Shown here: piece by piece, positions 1 through 7,168 of the stretch
Layout: every line of letters starts with the position of its first letter
Numbering within the stretch: position 1 is the stretch's first letter
The notes under the pieces: model-generated
Databases searched by the model: none
Told to the model about the DNA's origin: nothing
Seen by the model: the letters and a program-made list of their open reading frames with translations, nothing else
Origin: an uncultured Dialister sp.
Lineage (GTDB): Bacteria; Bacillota; Negativicutes; Veillonellales; Dialisteraceae
NCBI RefSeq assembly: GCF_900765565.1
Contig: NZ_CAAFRZ010000274.1
Span: 1-22,307 of the forward strand
Direction: 5' to 3'
DNA length: 22,307 nt
Translations under genes and position numbers: made by a program

Positions 1-87
1 AATAGCTCGCTATTCGCGTCGAGTTATTCCTCGCATTGCATAAAAATCCAAGAATGAAATCCGACAACGATTTAATCAGTGCTTCCC
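1..87 (+). mobile_element. Possible right end of an insertion sequence (partial)
   Basis: The first 43 bases can be read in frame 2 as a short basic C-terminal tail (IARYSRRVIPRIA, then TAA at 41-43). About 45 bases later comes GATTTAATCAGTGCTTCCC (69-87), which has the look of a terminal inverted repeat of a DDE-type insertion sequence. A transposase tail, a short gap and an end repeat would be the usual layout. The other inverted repeat and the rest of the transposase would lie outside the window, so this is an inference from layout only. Frames 1 and 3 are also partly open here, so a different partial gene is possible. Confidence 0.25.
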
Positions 88-102
88 TAAAAGACAGAAA
101 AT

Positions 103-144
103 AAAAAACTGTGAAAAGTGGAAATCCATTTTTCACAGTTTTTT
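103..144. terminator. Bidirectional intrinsic terminator
   Basis: A perfect 15-bp inverted repeat (AAAAAACTGTGAAAA at 103-117, complement at 130-144) with a 12-nt loop has an A-run before it and a T-run after it, so it can stop transcription in either direction. It would close whatever lies upstream of the window. Confidence 0.8.
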
Positions 145-182
145 ATTTGGCAAGAATGGGTTACAGGCCAGGAACGGGGATT

Positions 183-214
183 TCAGACTGTCAGACAATC
201 AGATATCAGACAGG
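183..214 (+). repeat. TCAGAC short-period array, left copy
   Basis: TCAGA(C) occurs four times, starting at 183, 191, 199 and 206 (spacings 8, 8, 7), and ends in CAGACAGG. The same 32-base arrangement with the same spacings is found in inverted orientation at 22101-22132, with 27 of 32 bases identical by eye. The rest of 145-427 holds no convincing gene. It contains a small GCGG/CCGC hairpin near 220 and a possible -10 box (TACAAT, 383-388) for the next gene. Confidence 0.6.
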
Positions 215-427
215 CCCTGCGGAAAAACCGCGGAATCGGAATACAAAAATGCGGTGCTGTATGAATTGTGCACCGCACCGCCATTCCTCATTCCTGGTTT
301 CTCACCAAAGATCGCAAACTTTTTGTTGGAATGTGTACTGACCGCTTTCCATACCCTCATCGCTTCCTTCATGAGGCTATGTTACAATACAACAAGATAC
401 GAGCAGTCATCATAAGGAGAAATTACT

Positions 428-1060
428 ATGCTTATGGCCTATGCGGCTCCGGCGGAGCCATTTCACAGGGAGCTGGAAATCAAAAAATCTATTTTCATTG
501 CCCATCTGGTACCTGTATCATCGGAGGAGGAAGCGCAGGAGGCGCTCTCCGGTTTCCGGAAGCAGTACAAGGATGCCACCCACAACTGTTACGCCTGGCG
601 CATCGGGACGACCCGGATCCTGGAAAAGTCCGGGGACGACGGGGAGCCCCAGGGGACGGCAGGGCATCCCATGCTCCATGTACTGCAGATGCAGGACCTC
701 ACCAATGTGCTGGCCGTGGTGACAAGGTACTTCGGCGGTATCAAACTGGGAGCCGGCGGCCTCACCAGGGCCTACAGCTCTTCACTCTCGGAAGCGGTGA
801 AGGAAGCGCCTATTGTCCGCTATACACCCCATGTGCACCTGCAGCTTACTATCCCCTACAGTGCGATTGGCGGATTTGAAAATTACATCAAAGATACGGA
901 TATCATCGTGAAAGATCGATCCTTTACGGATAAGGCAGTCATGGACTTTCTCTGCCTTCCGGAAAAGGAGGCTGCCCACCGCCGTTTCTTCACGGACCTC
1001 ACCGCCGGCAAAGCGGACATGGAGGAACTGGGAGAAGAGTATGTGAAGATGGAGAGATAG
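428..1060 (+). CDS. yigZ: YigZ/IMPACT family protein
   Basis: The 210-residue product belongs to the YigZ (UPF0029, IMPACT) family. The N-terminal IMPACT domain spans roughly residues 15-130 and shows the family signatures DATHNCYAW, GDDGEPQGTAG and TRYFGGIKLGAGGL. The C-terminal third fits the small DUF1949-like ferredoxin-fold domain found in bacterial members, and the total length is typical. The start at 428 is preceded by AAGGAGA (414-420) at good spacing. A possible -10 element TACAAT lies at 383-388, without a clear -35. In eukaryotes IMPACT acts on the Gcn2 stress pathway. The bacterial role is not settled, so only the family is assigned. It stands alone, flanked by repeat-rich spacers, and is not linked to the hydrogenase genes. 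Confidence 0.93.
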   Translation: MLMAYAAPAEPFHRELEIKKSIFIAHLVPVSSEEEAQEALSGFRKQYKDATHNCYAWRIGTTRILEKSGDDGEPQGTAGHPMLHVLQMQDLTNVLAVVTRYFGGIKLGAGGLTRAYSSSLSEAVKEAPIVRYTPHVHLQLTIPYSAIGGFENYIKDTDIIVKDRSFTDKAVMDFLCLPEKEAAHRRFFTDLTAGKADMEELGEEYVKMER

Positions 1061-1105
1061 GGGAATGGATCACCAATAAGCCGGTAATGGAGTGGGTCAA
1101 AAAGT

Positions 1106-1140
1106 GAGGAATGAGGAATGAGGAGTTAGGAGTTAGGAGT
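1106..1140 (+). repeat. Heptad tandem array (NAGGANT x5)
   Basis: Five consecutive 7-base units, GAGGAAT, GAGGAAT, GAGGAGT, TAGGAGT and TAGGAGT, run without interruption. This is part of the 393-base gene-free spacer 1061-1453, which otherwise holds a palindromic element (1144-1180), an imperfect long inverted repeat (1221-1345) and a second heptad array (1364-1398). Confidence 0.75.
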
Positions 1141-1143
1141 GGT

Positions 1144-1180
1144 GGTGCGGCGCACAAATAATATAGCGCCGCGAAGTATT
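1144..1180 (+). repeat. Dispersed GCGGCGC/GCGCCGC palindromic element, copy 1
   Basis: GCGGCGC (1147-1153) and GCGCCGC (1166-1172) form a 7-bp stem around an AT-rich loop. A closely similar element of the same length lies on the minus strand at 12217-12181. A third, with only the right half well preserved, is at 21870-21908. Presence in three separate spacers indicates a dispersed repeat family rather than a gene-specific site. Confidence 0.65.
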
Positions 1181-1220
1181 TATTTTCTGACATCACTGCT
1201 GCTGCAGCTGTTAGACAGGT

Positions 1221-1345
1221 GATGGGACGGCTTGGATAGGTTGATAAGGTTGATTTGAACCATGCAGCCATCGGTTCATCGGACTGTTTATTGAAACCGG
1301 CCAAGTCCCCCAGGCCAATCAAGCCATCCAAGCCCATCCCGTCCC
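1221..1345. repeat. Long imperfect inverted repeat
   Basis: The left arm contains GGCTTGGAT (1229-1237) and the right arm ATCCAAGCC (1326-1334). Partial complementarity extends on both sides (GATGGG at 1221, CCCATC at 1333-1338; GGTTGAT against ATCAAGCC). The loop is about 70-90 bases. There is no T-run, so it is not a terminator. It could form a cruciform or a long RNA hairpin. Confidence 0.45.
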
Positions 1346-1363
1346 TGCGCAAGATAAAAAACT

Positions 1364-1419
1364 GTAAGCCGTAAGCTGATAGCTGTAAACTGTAAGCCCT
1401 GATCTGTCATCCGTAAGCC
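1364..1419 (+). repeat. Heptad tandem array (GTAAGCC type)
   Basis: Five adjoining 7-base units, GTAAGCC, GTAAGCT, GATAGCT, GTAAACT and GTAAGCC, occupy 1364-1398. A further GTAAGCC follows at 1413-1419. It has the same period and copy number as the array at 1106-1140 but unrelated unit sequence. Confidence 0.7.
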
Positions 1420-1453
1420 GATGAATAACAATAAGTAACCATGGGAGGAACCT

Positions 1454-1993
1454 ATGAAAAGCACACAGGAAATTGTTATGTCCTATGCCCGCCATATCGA
1501 GGAACTGGAGGAAAAGGCTTCAGCCCTGGCGGCGGAAAATGAAGCACTGAAGAAGATGCTGCAGGAAGCCCGGCATAATGGGGCCTCCGGAAGCTCCACC
1601 ATACTGAATGAGGGGAAGGAAAAGGATTTCTATCCAAGCGAGCGCCATGAGATCCTGGTGGATGTGCTGCAGGAGGCCAGGAAAGGTCTCAAGAATGGTT
1701 CGAGGAGAGCCGATGTGATCGATGACCTTCTGGCGGCAAATCCGGTAAGTGGGGAGCCAAAAAAACGGGCGTCCCAGGTCAAGGTGATTCTGAAGGGGTA
1801 CCGGGGTATGGACGAGGGAATCAGGAAGAAGCTCCGGGCCCTGGGTATCACGGGCAATGAGCAGCACAGGAAACACTTCCTCCTTACCTACTTTGATGAT
1901 CCCCGGTATACGGTTACCATGACTGCCACCGGCAGTGATTCCGGCAGGGGCGGGAAGAACCTGGCGGGAGATATGGTCCGGCTGTTTTTCTAG
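1454..1993 (+). CDS. Unrecognised protein with N-terminal coiled coil
   Basis: I do not recognise this 179-residue protein. Residues about 12-42 are a heptad-like, Glu/Leu/Ala-rich coiled coil (EELEEK, AAENEALKKML). A polar linker follows, then a C-terminal region (about 58-179) with basic and acidic helices and a closing segment containing YFDDPRYT, SDSGRGGKN and DMVRLFF. There is no signal peptide or membrane segment, so it should be cytoplasmic. The mix of a coiled coil with a basic domain would suit a nucleic-acid-binding or scaffold role, but that is a guess. The start is supported by GGGAGG (1443-1448) ahead of ATG. Codon use resembles the neighbours. It is a single-gene unit between repeat-rich DNA and the T-box-controlled transporter. 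Confidence 0.75.
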   Translation: MKSTQEIVMSYARHIEELEEKASALAAENEALKKMLQEARHNGASGSSTILNEGKEKDFYPSERHEILVDVLQEARKGLKNGSRRADVIDDLLAANPVSGEPKKRASQVKVILKGYRGMDEGIRKKLRALGITGNEQHRKHFLLTYFDDPRYTVTMTATGSDSGRGGKNLAGDMVRLFF

Positions 1994-2074
1994 CAGGCCA
2001 AAGGGGAGTTCTATCTCTTTGGAGGTACATTTGAATGCACCGGGGCTTTAGATTGTAAAATTTCAATTTTCCTG

Positions 2075-2103
2075 TTGACAAGCCTGGGAAATGAGTATAT
2101 ACT
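2075..2103 (+). promoter_or_regulatory. Sigma-70 type promoter of the T-box transporter unit
   Basis: TTGACA (2075-2080) and TATACT (2098-2103) are separated by exactly 17 bases. Transcription should start near 2110, just before the T-box leader. Confidence 0.8.
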
Positions 2104-2109
2104 GCTTTT

Positions 2110-2379
2110 TAACTAAAGAATTACCTGCATGGAACGAGACAGAAATGATGGAAAACCTTTCAGAGAGCCGGTGGATGGTGAAAACCGGCAGGAGCTGTCG
2201 TTTTACTCACTCGCGAGCATCCCGGCCGAACAGAGTAGGACGGGCGGACATCTCCGTTATGGATAAGCCGAAGTCATTGGTTTTCCAATCATTGATGCGG
2301 CGGAGTGATAAGTACAAGGTGGTACCGCGCGAAGATGCGCCCTTCAGAAATGAGTTTTCTGATGGGCGCTTTTATTTTT
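2110..2379 (+). promoter_or_regulatory. T-box riboswitch leader
   Basis: The leader contains the diagnostic T-box AAGGTGGTACCGCG (2316-2329), which pairs with the 3' end of an uncharged tRNA. It also has the Stem I AG-bulge region AGAGAGCCGG followed by GGATGGTGAAAACCGGC, and a Stem III-like CTCCG/CGGAG pairing. A terminator hairpin follows: GCGCCC at 2337-2342 with GGGCGC at 2364-2369, then a T-run. The bulge reads UGGU, so the tRNA discriminator base should be A. The specifier codon could not be fixed by hand. UAC (Tyr) at 2204-2206 is one candidate on the 3' side of Stem I, held weakly. Uncharged tRNA should favour antitermination and expression of the transporter. Confidence 0.92.
2337..2379 (+). 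terminator. Regulated terminator of the T-box leader
   Basis: The GC-rich outer stem GCGCCC/GGGCGC and an inner CAGAAA/TTTCTG stem are followed by TTTTATTTTT (2370-2379). The 5' side overlaps the region used by the antiterminator, as expected for a T-box switch. Confidence 0.85.
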
Positions 2380-2425
2380 CCCGGTGCCGGTGCAGGATGT
2401 GTTTCACGCAAAGGAGTGAAGAAGT

Positions 2426-3607
2426 ATGGAAGAGAAAAAAGGGTTTTTCAGTGGAGCCCTGGGACGGCTTGTCCTCCCGGGAATTATCCTGCAGTCCGTC
2501 CTCATCGGCGGCGGCTATGCCACGGGCCGTGAAATCGTGGAGTACGGCGCCAAGTACGGTGCCATGGGCTGGCTTTCGGGGCTGGCCACGTTTGTGGGAT
2601 TTGCCCTGGTGGCGATCCTGTCCTTTGAACTGATCCGTCTCTACAAAGTGTATGATTTCAAGTCCTTTTTGAAGCAGCTCATCGGACCCCTGTACCATGT
2701 GTTTGATGTGGTGTACCTGCTGTTCATGGTCATCATTATTGCCGTCATGTCATCGGCCACAGGTGCCGTGGTGGAGCAGATGACAGGGCTCAATTACTGG
2801 TACGGCGTCGGTGCCATCACCATTATCGTGGGAATCCTCAATTACTACGGGGAAAAGATTATTTCCTATTTTGAAACCATCGGTACCGTGCTGCTCTATA
2901 TCGGCTATATTTCCTTCTCCATCCTGGTCATCAGTCACGGGGGCTCTAACATTTCTGAAGTCATGGCGACCGGAGACCATTCCTTCGTTCCCGATGCCAC
3001 CGTAGGGGCTGCCCTGTGGACCGGCATCCTTTACATGGCTTACAACCTGGTCGTATTCCCGGCATCCTTCTTCACCATCAAAGCCCAGAAGAGCCGGAAA
3101 GATACCATTATCAGCGGTATCATTGCCGGCCTTCTCATGATTATTCCCTGGTTTATGACTTACTACGCGGTCATGGCCTTCTATCCGGACAAGGCGGTCC
3201 TGGCTTCCCCGGTACCCTGGGTGGCCATGATGCAGGCGGACAATGCACCGAGCTGGCTGCTGCTCCTCTTCAGTATCGTCATGGGTTGGACCCTGATTGA
3301 AACGGCTACCGGCATCATCCATGCCATGCTGGAACGAATCGATACGGGCCTCAAGGATACGGGCCGCCAGCCGCTTCCAAGAAAATACCGCGGCATGCTG
3401 ACCATTGCCATCCTGGTTGTTTCTGTAGCCTTTGCCAAAATCGGGATTATCGACCTCATTGCTAAAGGATACAACGCCCTGGCCTATGCCTTCATCCTGC
3501 TGTACCTTGTACCACTTCTCACAGTAGGGGTCTATAAGATTTACAAGAAATCAAAAGAAGAAAAAACGGTGGAAGAAACAGCATCGGATATGGTGATTGC
3601 AAAATAA
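2426..3607 (+). CDS. YkvI-type membrane transporter (APC superfamily)
   Basis: The 393-residue integral membrane protein resembles the YkvI family, a LeuT-fold branch of the amino acid/polyamine/organocation superfamily. About ten to eleven hydrophobic segments are visible. The first is followed by the glycine-rich unwound motif IGGGYATGRE (about residues 26-35), typical of a substrate- or ion-binding break in TM1. The C-terminus is a short Lys/Glu-rich cytoplasmic tail. The start at 2426 has AAGGAG (2411-2416) upstream. The gene sits alone behind a T-box leader and ends at a strong terminator. I therefore infer that it moves the amino acid whose tRNA the leader senses, or a precursor of it. 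The substrate is not shown by sequence alone. Confidence 0.85.
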   Translation: MEEKKGFFSGALGRLVLPGIILQSVLIGGGYATGREIVEYGAKYGAMGWLSGLATFVGFALVAILSFELIRLYKVYDFKSFLKQLIGPLYHVFDVVYLLFMVIIIAVMSSATGAVVEQMTGLNYWYGVGAITIIVGILNYYGEKIISYFETIGTVLLYIGYISFSILVISHGGSNISEVMATGDHSFVPDATVGAALWTGILYMAYNLVVFPASFFTIKAQKSRKDTIISGIIAGLLMIIPWFMTYYAVMAFYPDKAVLASPVPWVAMMQADNAPSWLLLLFSIVMGWTLIETATGIIHAMLERIDTGLKDTGRQPLPRKYRGMLTIAILVVSVAFAKIGIIDLIAKGYNALAYAFILLYLVPLLTVGVYKIYKKSKEEKTVEETASDMVIAK

Positions 3608-3622
3608 ATGGTATCGCCAGCC

Positions 3623-3664
3623 AAAAGCCTCCCCCCGGAAATTTATTTCCGGCGGGAGGCTTTT
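3623..3664. terminator. Bidirectional terminator after the transporter
   Basis: AAAAGCCTCC followed by CCGGAAA (3623-3641) pairs with TTTCCGG and GGGAGGCTTTT (3646-3664) around a TTTA loop. It ends the transporter transcript and insulates the hydrogenase locus. Confidence 0.9.
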
Positions 3665-3833
3665 CGTATGGGAACCGGGTTTCGGGATCAGGTTGGCTCC
3701 ACCTGTTCCTCTTATGCATTATTTTTACTTATATTTATACCAAAAATCGATGATTGCCGGTTTCTTCATTTTGTATCTTGCGGGAATCCAACTTTTGCGA
3801 TAAAGTATATATTAATACACAAAAAATCTGCAA

Positions 3834-3839
3834 TATAAT
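3834..3839 (+). promoter_or_regulatory. Probable -10 box of the hydrogenase operon
   Basis: TATAAT lies 48 bases ahead of the chosen echA start. The -35 position (around 3811-3816, ATTAAT) is a poor match, which suggests dependence on an activator or on unusual local context. Confidence 0.5.
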
Positions 3840-3856
3840 GTATACTTAATGTATAC
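3840..3856. promoter_or_regulatory. Candidate operator palindrome at the echA promoter
   Basis: GTATACTTAATGTATAC is a perfect 6-5-6 palindrome placed directly after the -10 box, over the expected transcription start. A looser related palindrome (GTAT, six bases, ATAC, 3805-3818) lies just upstream of the -10. The placement suits a repressor. The binding protein is unknown and no regulator gene is nearby. Confidence 0.45.
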
Positions 3857-3887
3857 GTTAAAGGAAAGAGAGAAGGGAAGGAAGCAT

Positions 3888-5789
3888 ATGGCTATACCGG
3901 CATTGCTCTTTGCACTGCCCCTGGTGACGGCGGTGATTCTTCTGGTGAACCGGAATCCGGCCATCCGGAATATGGTGGTCCGGGTATCGGCGGTGCTGAT
4001 CATGGCCCTGTCCGTGGCGGCGGGGTTCCTGTACTTCGGCCACCCCTACAAGATCAGTATTGACTCCCCCCTGGTGCGGCTGGTGATGATGGGGGTAGAC
4101 GGCCTGGCGGCGCTGACGGTGCTCTATTACTGCGCCCGGTACCGGCGGTACCTGACGGCCCTCCTTGGCATCCTCCAGTTCGGCCTCATCGTGGCCTTTG
4201 AGTTCCACGCCGGCAGCTACGCCCGGTCGGTGTGGGATTTCAATATCGATAACCTGGCCATCATCATGATTCTCATCGCCGGTATCATCGGCGGCCTCAT
4301 TGCCATTTACTCTCTGGGATACATGGCCGTATTCCATCGGAAGCACCTGGACGTGAAGGATCGGCGGTCCTTCTTCTTCTTCGTGGTGTTCCTCTTCCTT
4401 TCCGCCATGTTCGGCCTGGTCATGTCGAACAATCTCCTTTATATGTATACGTTCTGGGAAATCACATCCCTCTGCTCTTTCCTCCTCATCGGCTATACGG
4501 GAACCAATGAGGCTGTCCATAATTCCTTCAAGGCCCTGTGGATGAACCTTCTGGGCGGCCTGGCCTTTGCTATGGCCATCGCTTACCTGGGCACCCATTT
4601 CTATACGCTGGAACTGTCGCAGCTCCTGTCCCTGGGCATGCAGCAGATGCCGGTGGAACCGGTGGTGGCGCTCCTCGTATTCTGCGGTTTCACGAAATCC
4701 GCCATGATGCCCTTCTCCGGCTGGCTTCTGGGAGCCATGGTGGCACCGACCCCTACGTCGGCGCTGCTCCATTCCTCCACCATGGTGAAGGCCGGGGTAT
4801 TTCTCATCATCAAGCTGGCGCCTATCCTTGGCAATAACCATGCCGGCATCATGGCCATGCTGGTAGGAGGCATTACGTTCTTCTTTGCCTCCTGCGCTGC
4901 CATTTCTCAGTCCGACGGGAAAAAGGTGCTGGCCTATTCGACGATTTCCAACCTGGGCCTCATCGTGTGCTGCGCCGGCACCGGGTCCTATGAAGCGGCC
5001 TGGACGGCGATTATGATCGTCATTTTCCACGCCGTGGCAAAGAGCCTTCTCTTCCTCACCGTGGGTACGGCGGAACAGCAGCTGGGCAGCCGGAACCTGG
5101 AAAGCTTCGACGGCATTTTCAATTCCATGCCCCGTCTGTCCCTTTGCATGGTGATCGGCATCTGCGGCATGTTCCTGGCCCCCTTCGGCATGCTCATTTC
5201 CAAGTGGGCCGCCATGAAGGCCTTCGTAGATGCGGGACAGCCCCTGCTCCTCCTGGCCCTGGTCTACGGCTCTGCCACCACCCTGTTCTACTGGACCAAG
5301 TGGCTCGGTAAGATTACCACTTACATTCCCACCAATGAAAACAGAGAAAAGGGAATCCTGGGCGTCCAGTGGACCGCATTGAAATCCCTGGCCGGCCTGA
5401 CGCTGGTGGTGTGCGTGCTGTTCCCCCTGATTTCCCAGTACATGGTCATCCCGTACCTGGCTCTCATGTACCGGAATATTAATGATGTCATTGCCCAGAG
5501 CAATCTGTGGATCATGTCGGTCATGGTGTTCCTCATCATTATCCTGCCGCTACGCTTCGGTAAGAGCCGCAGGAAGAAACAGGTCATTACGAACCTGTCC
5601 GGCGAAAACCTGGGCAGCGACGTGGCTTACCGCGGCGCCGCCGGCCGCATTGTGCCGGTGCAGCTCCGCAACTGGTATCTGGAATCCTGGTTTGGTGAAA
5701 AGAAGATGACCCTCTGGGGCTACACGGCCTGCCTGGCCTGTGTGCTTATGGAGCTGTCACTGGCGGCGGGAGGTATGTTCCATGTCTGA
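3888..5789 (+). CDS. echA: Ech hydrogenase subunit A, ion-translocating NuoL-like membrane subunit
   Basis: The 633-residue polytopic protein (about 14-16 membrane segments) belongs to the NuoL/MrpA/HycC family of proton- or sodium-translocating subunits. Conserved features include the membrane glutamate in FWEITSLCSF, the lysine in FTKSAMMPFSGWL, and the APTPTSALLHSSTMVKAG segment with its key lysine. Its length matches EchA. I chose ATG 3888 rather than the in-frame ATG at 3849. GGGAAGGAAG (3875-3884) precedes 3888, the product then begins in the hydrophobic first helix, and 3849 lies inside the operator palindrome. It begins the echABCDE run, and its end overlaps echB by 8 bases. Within the complex it should couple ferredoxin:H+ electron transfer to ion movement across the membrane. 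Confidence 0.95.
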   Translation: MAIPALLFALPLVTAVILLVNRNPAIRNMVVRVSAVLIMALSVAAGFLYFGHPYKISIDSPLVRLVMMGVDGLAALTVLYYCARYRRYLTALLGILQFGLIVAFEFHAGSYARSVWDFNIDNLAIIMILIAGIIGGLIAIYSLGYMAVFHRKHLDVKDRRSFFFFVVFLFLSAMFGLVMSNNLLYMYTFWEITSLCSFLLIGYTGTNEAVHNSFKALWMNLLGGLAFAMAIAYLGTHFYTLELSQLLSLGMQQMPVEPVVALLVFCGFTKSAMMPFSGWLLGAMVAPTPTSALLHSSTMVKAGVFLIIKLAPILGNNHAGIMAMLVGGITFFFASCAAISQSDGKKVLAYSTISNLGLIVCCAGTGSYEAAWTAIMIVIFHAVAKSLLFLTVGTAEQQLGSRNLESFDGIFNSMPRLSLCMVIGICGMFLAPFGMLISKWAAMKAFVDAGQPLLLLALVYGSATTLFYWTKWLGKITTYIPTNENREKGILGVQWTALKSLAGLTLVVCVLFPLISQYMVIPYLALMYRNINDVIAQSNLWIMSVMVFLIIILPLRFGKSRRKKQVITNLSGENLGSDVAYRGAAGRIVPVQLRNWYLESWFGEKKMTLWGYTACLACVLMELSLAAGGMFHV

Positions 5790-6657
5790 TTACACCATCA
5801 ATGTGGCGGGGGCCCTGCTTTTCCTGGTCCTGGCGCCAATTATCGGAGGCATCCTTTCTGGACTGGATAGGAAGATTTCCGCCCGCATGCAGCGGCGGGT
5901 GGGGCCTCCTGTCCTGCAGCCCTTCTACGACTTTGCCAAGCTCTGGGATAAGCAGCCCATTGCGGTCAATAAGGCGGAAGGCTTTTATGTTTTCGGATTT
6001 CTCCTCTTCGTCCTTCTCTCGGGAGCCTTCTTCTTCGCAGGAGCCGATATCCTTCTCGTAGTCTTCACGCTCACCATGGCCAGCGTGTGCCTCATCATCG
6101 CCGCCTATGCCACCGATTCTCCTTTCAGCCAGGTAGGGGCGGAACGGGAACTGGCCCAGACCATGGCCTACGAGCCCATGCTGCTCATGGTGGCTCTGGG
6201 ATTCTACCTCTCCTGCGGCAGCTTCACCATCGGCGATATCATGCGCTCCGACACTATGAATATCCTTCGGATGCCCGGTATTTTCCTGGGCTTCTGCTAT
6301 ATTCTCCTCATTAAATTCCGGAAGTCCCCCTTCGATATTTCCATGAGCCATGAGGCCCACCAGGAGCTCATCGGCGGGGTGAAAACGGAAATTTCCGGCC
6401 GTACCCTGGGCATGGTGGAACTGGCGGAATGGTATGAAGACGTGTTCCTCCTGGGGCTGGTGCTTCTTTTCTTCCTGTCCTCTACTCCCTGGACCCTGGG
6501 ACTGGGGCTCTTCGTGTGCGCCCTGGTGTTCTTCCTGGATATCCTGGTGGACAACAGCTGCGCCCGGATGAAATGGGAAAAAATGCTGGCGTCTACCTGG
6601 CTCTTTTCCTTCCTGGCAGGATTCATTAATGTAGCATTTCTCATGTATTTCAGATAA
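5782..6657 (+). CDS. echB: Ech hydrogenase subunit B, NuoH-like membrane anchor
   Basis: The 291-residue membrane protein is homologous to NuoH/HycD. It anchors the soluble hydrogenase module and forms the junction with the ion-pumping arm. Visible signatures are KISARMQRRVGPPVLQPFYDF in the first cytoplasmic loop (about residues 32-52), AERELAQTMAYEPML, and the acidic segment SPFDISMSHEAHQELIGG followed by KTEISG. About eight membrane helices are present. The start at 5782 is supported by GGGAGG (5768-5773) with 8-base spacing. A longer upstream in-frame ATG at 5740 lies inside echA and would add an unrelated Cys/Trp-rich leader. The 8-base overlap with echA suggests translational coupling. 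Confidence 0.95.
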   Translation: MSDYTINVAGALLFLVLAPIIGGILSGLDRKISARMQRRVGPPVLQPFYDFAKLWDKQPIAVNKAEGFYVFGFLLFVLLSGAFFFAGADILLVVFTLTMASVCLIIAAYATDSPFSQVGAERELAQTMAYEPMLLMVALGFYLSCGSFTIGDIMRSDTMNILRMPGIFLGFCYILLIKFRKSPFDISMSHEAHQELIGGVKTEISGRTLGMVELAEWYEDVFLLGLVLLFFLSSTPWTLGLGLFVCALVFFLDILVDNSCARMKWEKMLASTWLFSFLAGFINVAFLMYFR

Positions 6658-6667
6658 GGAGGCCGTT

Positions 6668-7168
6668 ATGGCATTTGAAAAGAAATCGCCCTGGCTCATT
6701 CATTATGACGGCTCCTCCTGCAACGGCTGCGATATCGAAGTACTGGCCTGCCTGACGCCGCTGTACGATGTGGAGCGGTTTGGTATCGTGAATACGGGGG
6801 ATCCGAAACATGCGGATATTTTCCTTGTCACCGGCGGCGTGAACGCGCAGAATCTTCCGGTGGTGCGGCAGATTTACGACCAGATGCCGGAACCGAAGGT
6901 GGTGGTGGCTGTGGGCACCTGTGCCTGCACCGGCGGCGTATTCCGGGAATGCTACAACATGCTGGGGGGCATGGATAAGGCCATCCCGGTGGATGTATAC
7001 GTACCGGGCTGCGCGGCCCGGCCGGAATCCATCATCGCCGGCGTGGTAAAGGGCCTGGCGGTGCTGGAAGAAAAGCATAAGAAGCTGAAGGCCACCGGAA
7101 ATCACGGGGTGCCGGAAGAAACATCGGATGCCTATGATGGATTTATGGAAGAAGGGGAAAAATCATGA
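6668..7168 (+). CDS. echC: Ech hydrogenase subunit C, small [4Fe-4S] subunit
   Basis: The 166-residue soluble protein is homologous to the NiFe-hydrogenase small subunit and NuoB, and holds the proximal [4Fe-4S] cluster. Likely ligands are C18 and C21 (SCNGC), C85 in GTCACTGG, and C115 in VPGCAARPE. This is the pattern of group 4 hydrogenases and NuoB, without the extra clusters of classical small subunits. There is no twin-arginine signal, so it faces the cytoplasm. AAGGAGG (6656-6662) precedes the start. It overlaps echD by 4 bases (ATGA). It should pass electrons between EchF and the nickel site in EchE. Confidence 0.95.
   Translation: MAFEKKSPWLIHYDGSSCNGCDIEVLACLTPLYDVERFGIVNTGDPKHADIFLVTGGVNAQNLPVVRQIYDQMPEPKVVVAVGTCACTGGVFRECYNMLGGMDKAIPVDVYVPGCAARPESIIAGVVKGLAVLEEKHKKLKATGNHGVPEETSDAYDGFMEEGEKS

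Noticed and set aside
268..879. 203-codon plus-strand frame overlapping the start of yigZ
   Set aside because: It overlaps yigZ in another frame, lacks a ribosome binding site and has no recognisable domain.
999..1352. 117-codon minus-strand frame over the repeat-rich spacer
   Set aside because: It runs through heptad arrays and palindromes and overlaps the end of yigZ. Its composition reflects the repeats.
3858..5030. 390-codon minus-strand frame opposite echA
   Set aside because: Shadow of a conserved membrane-protein gene; its translation is His/Gln/Gly-rich without recognisable features.
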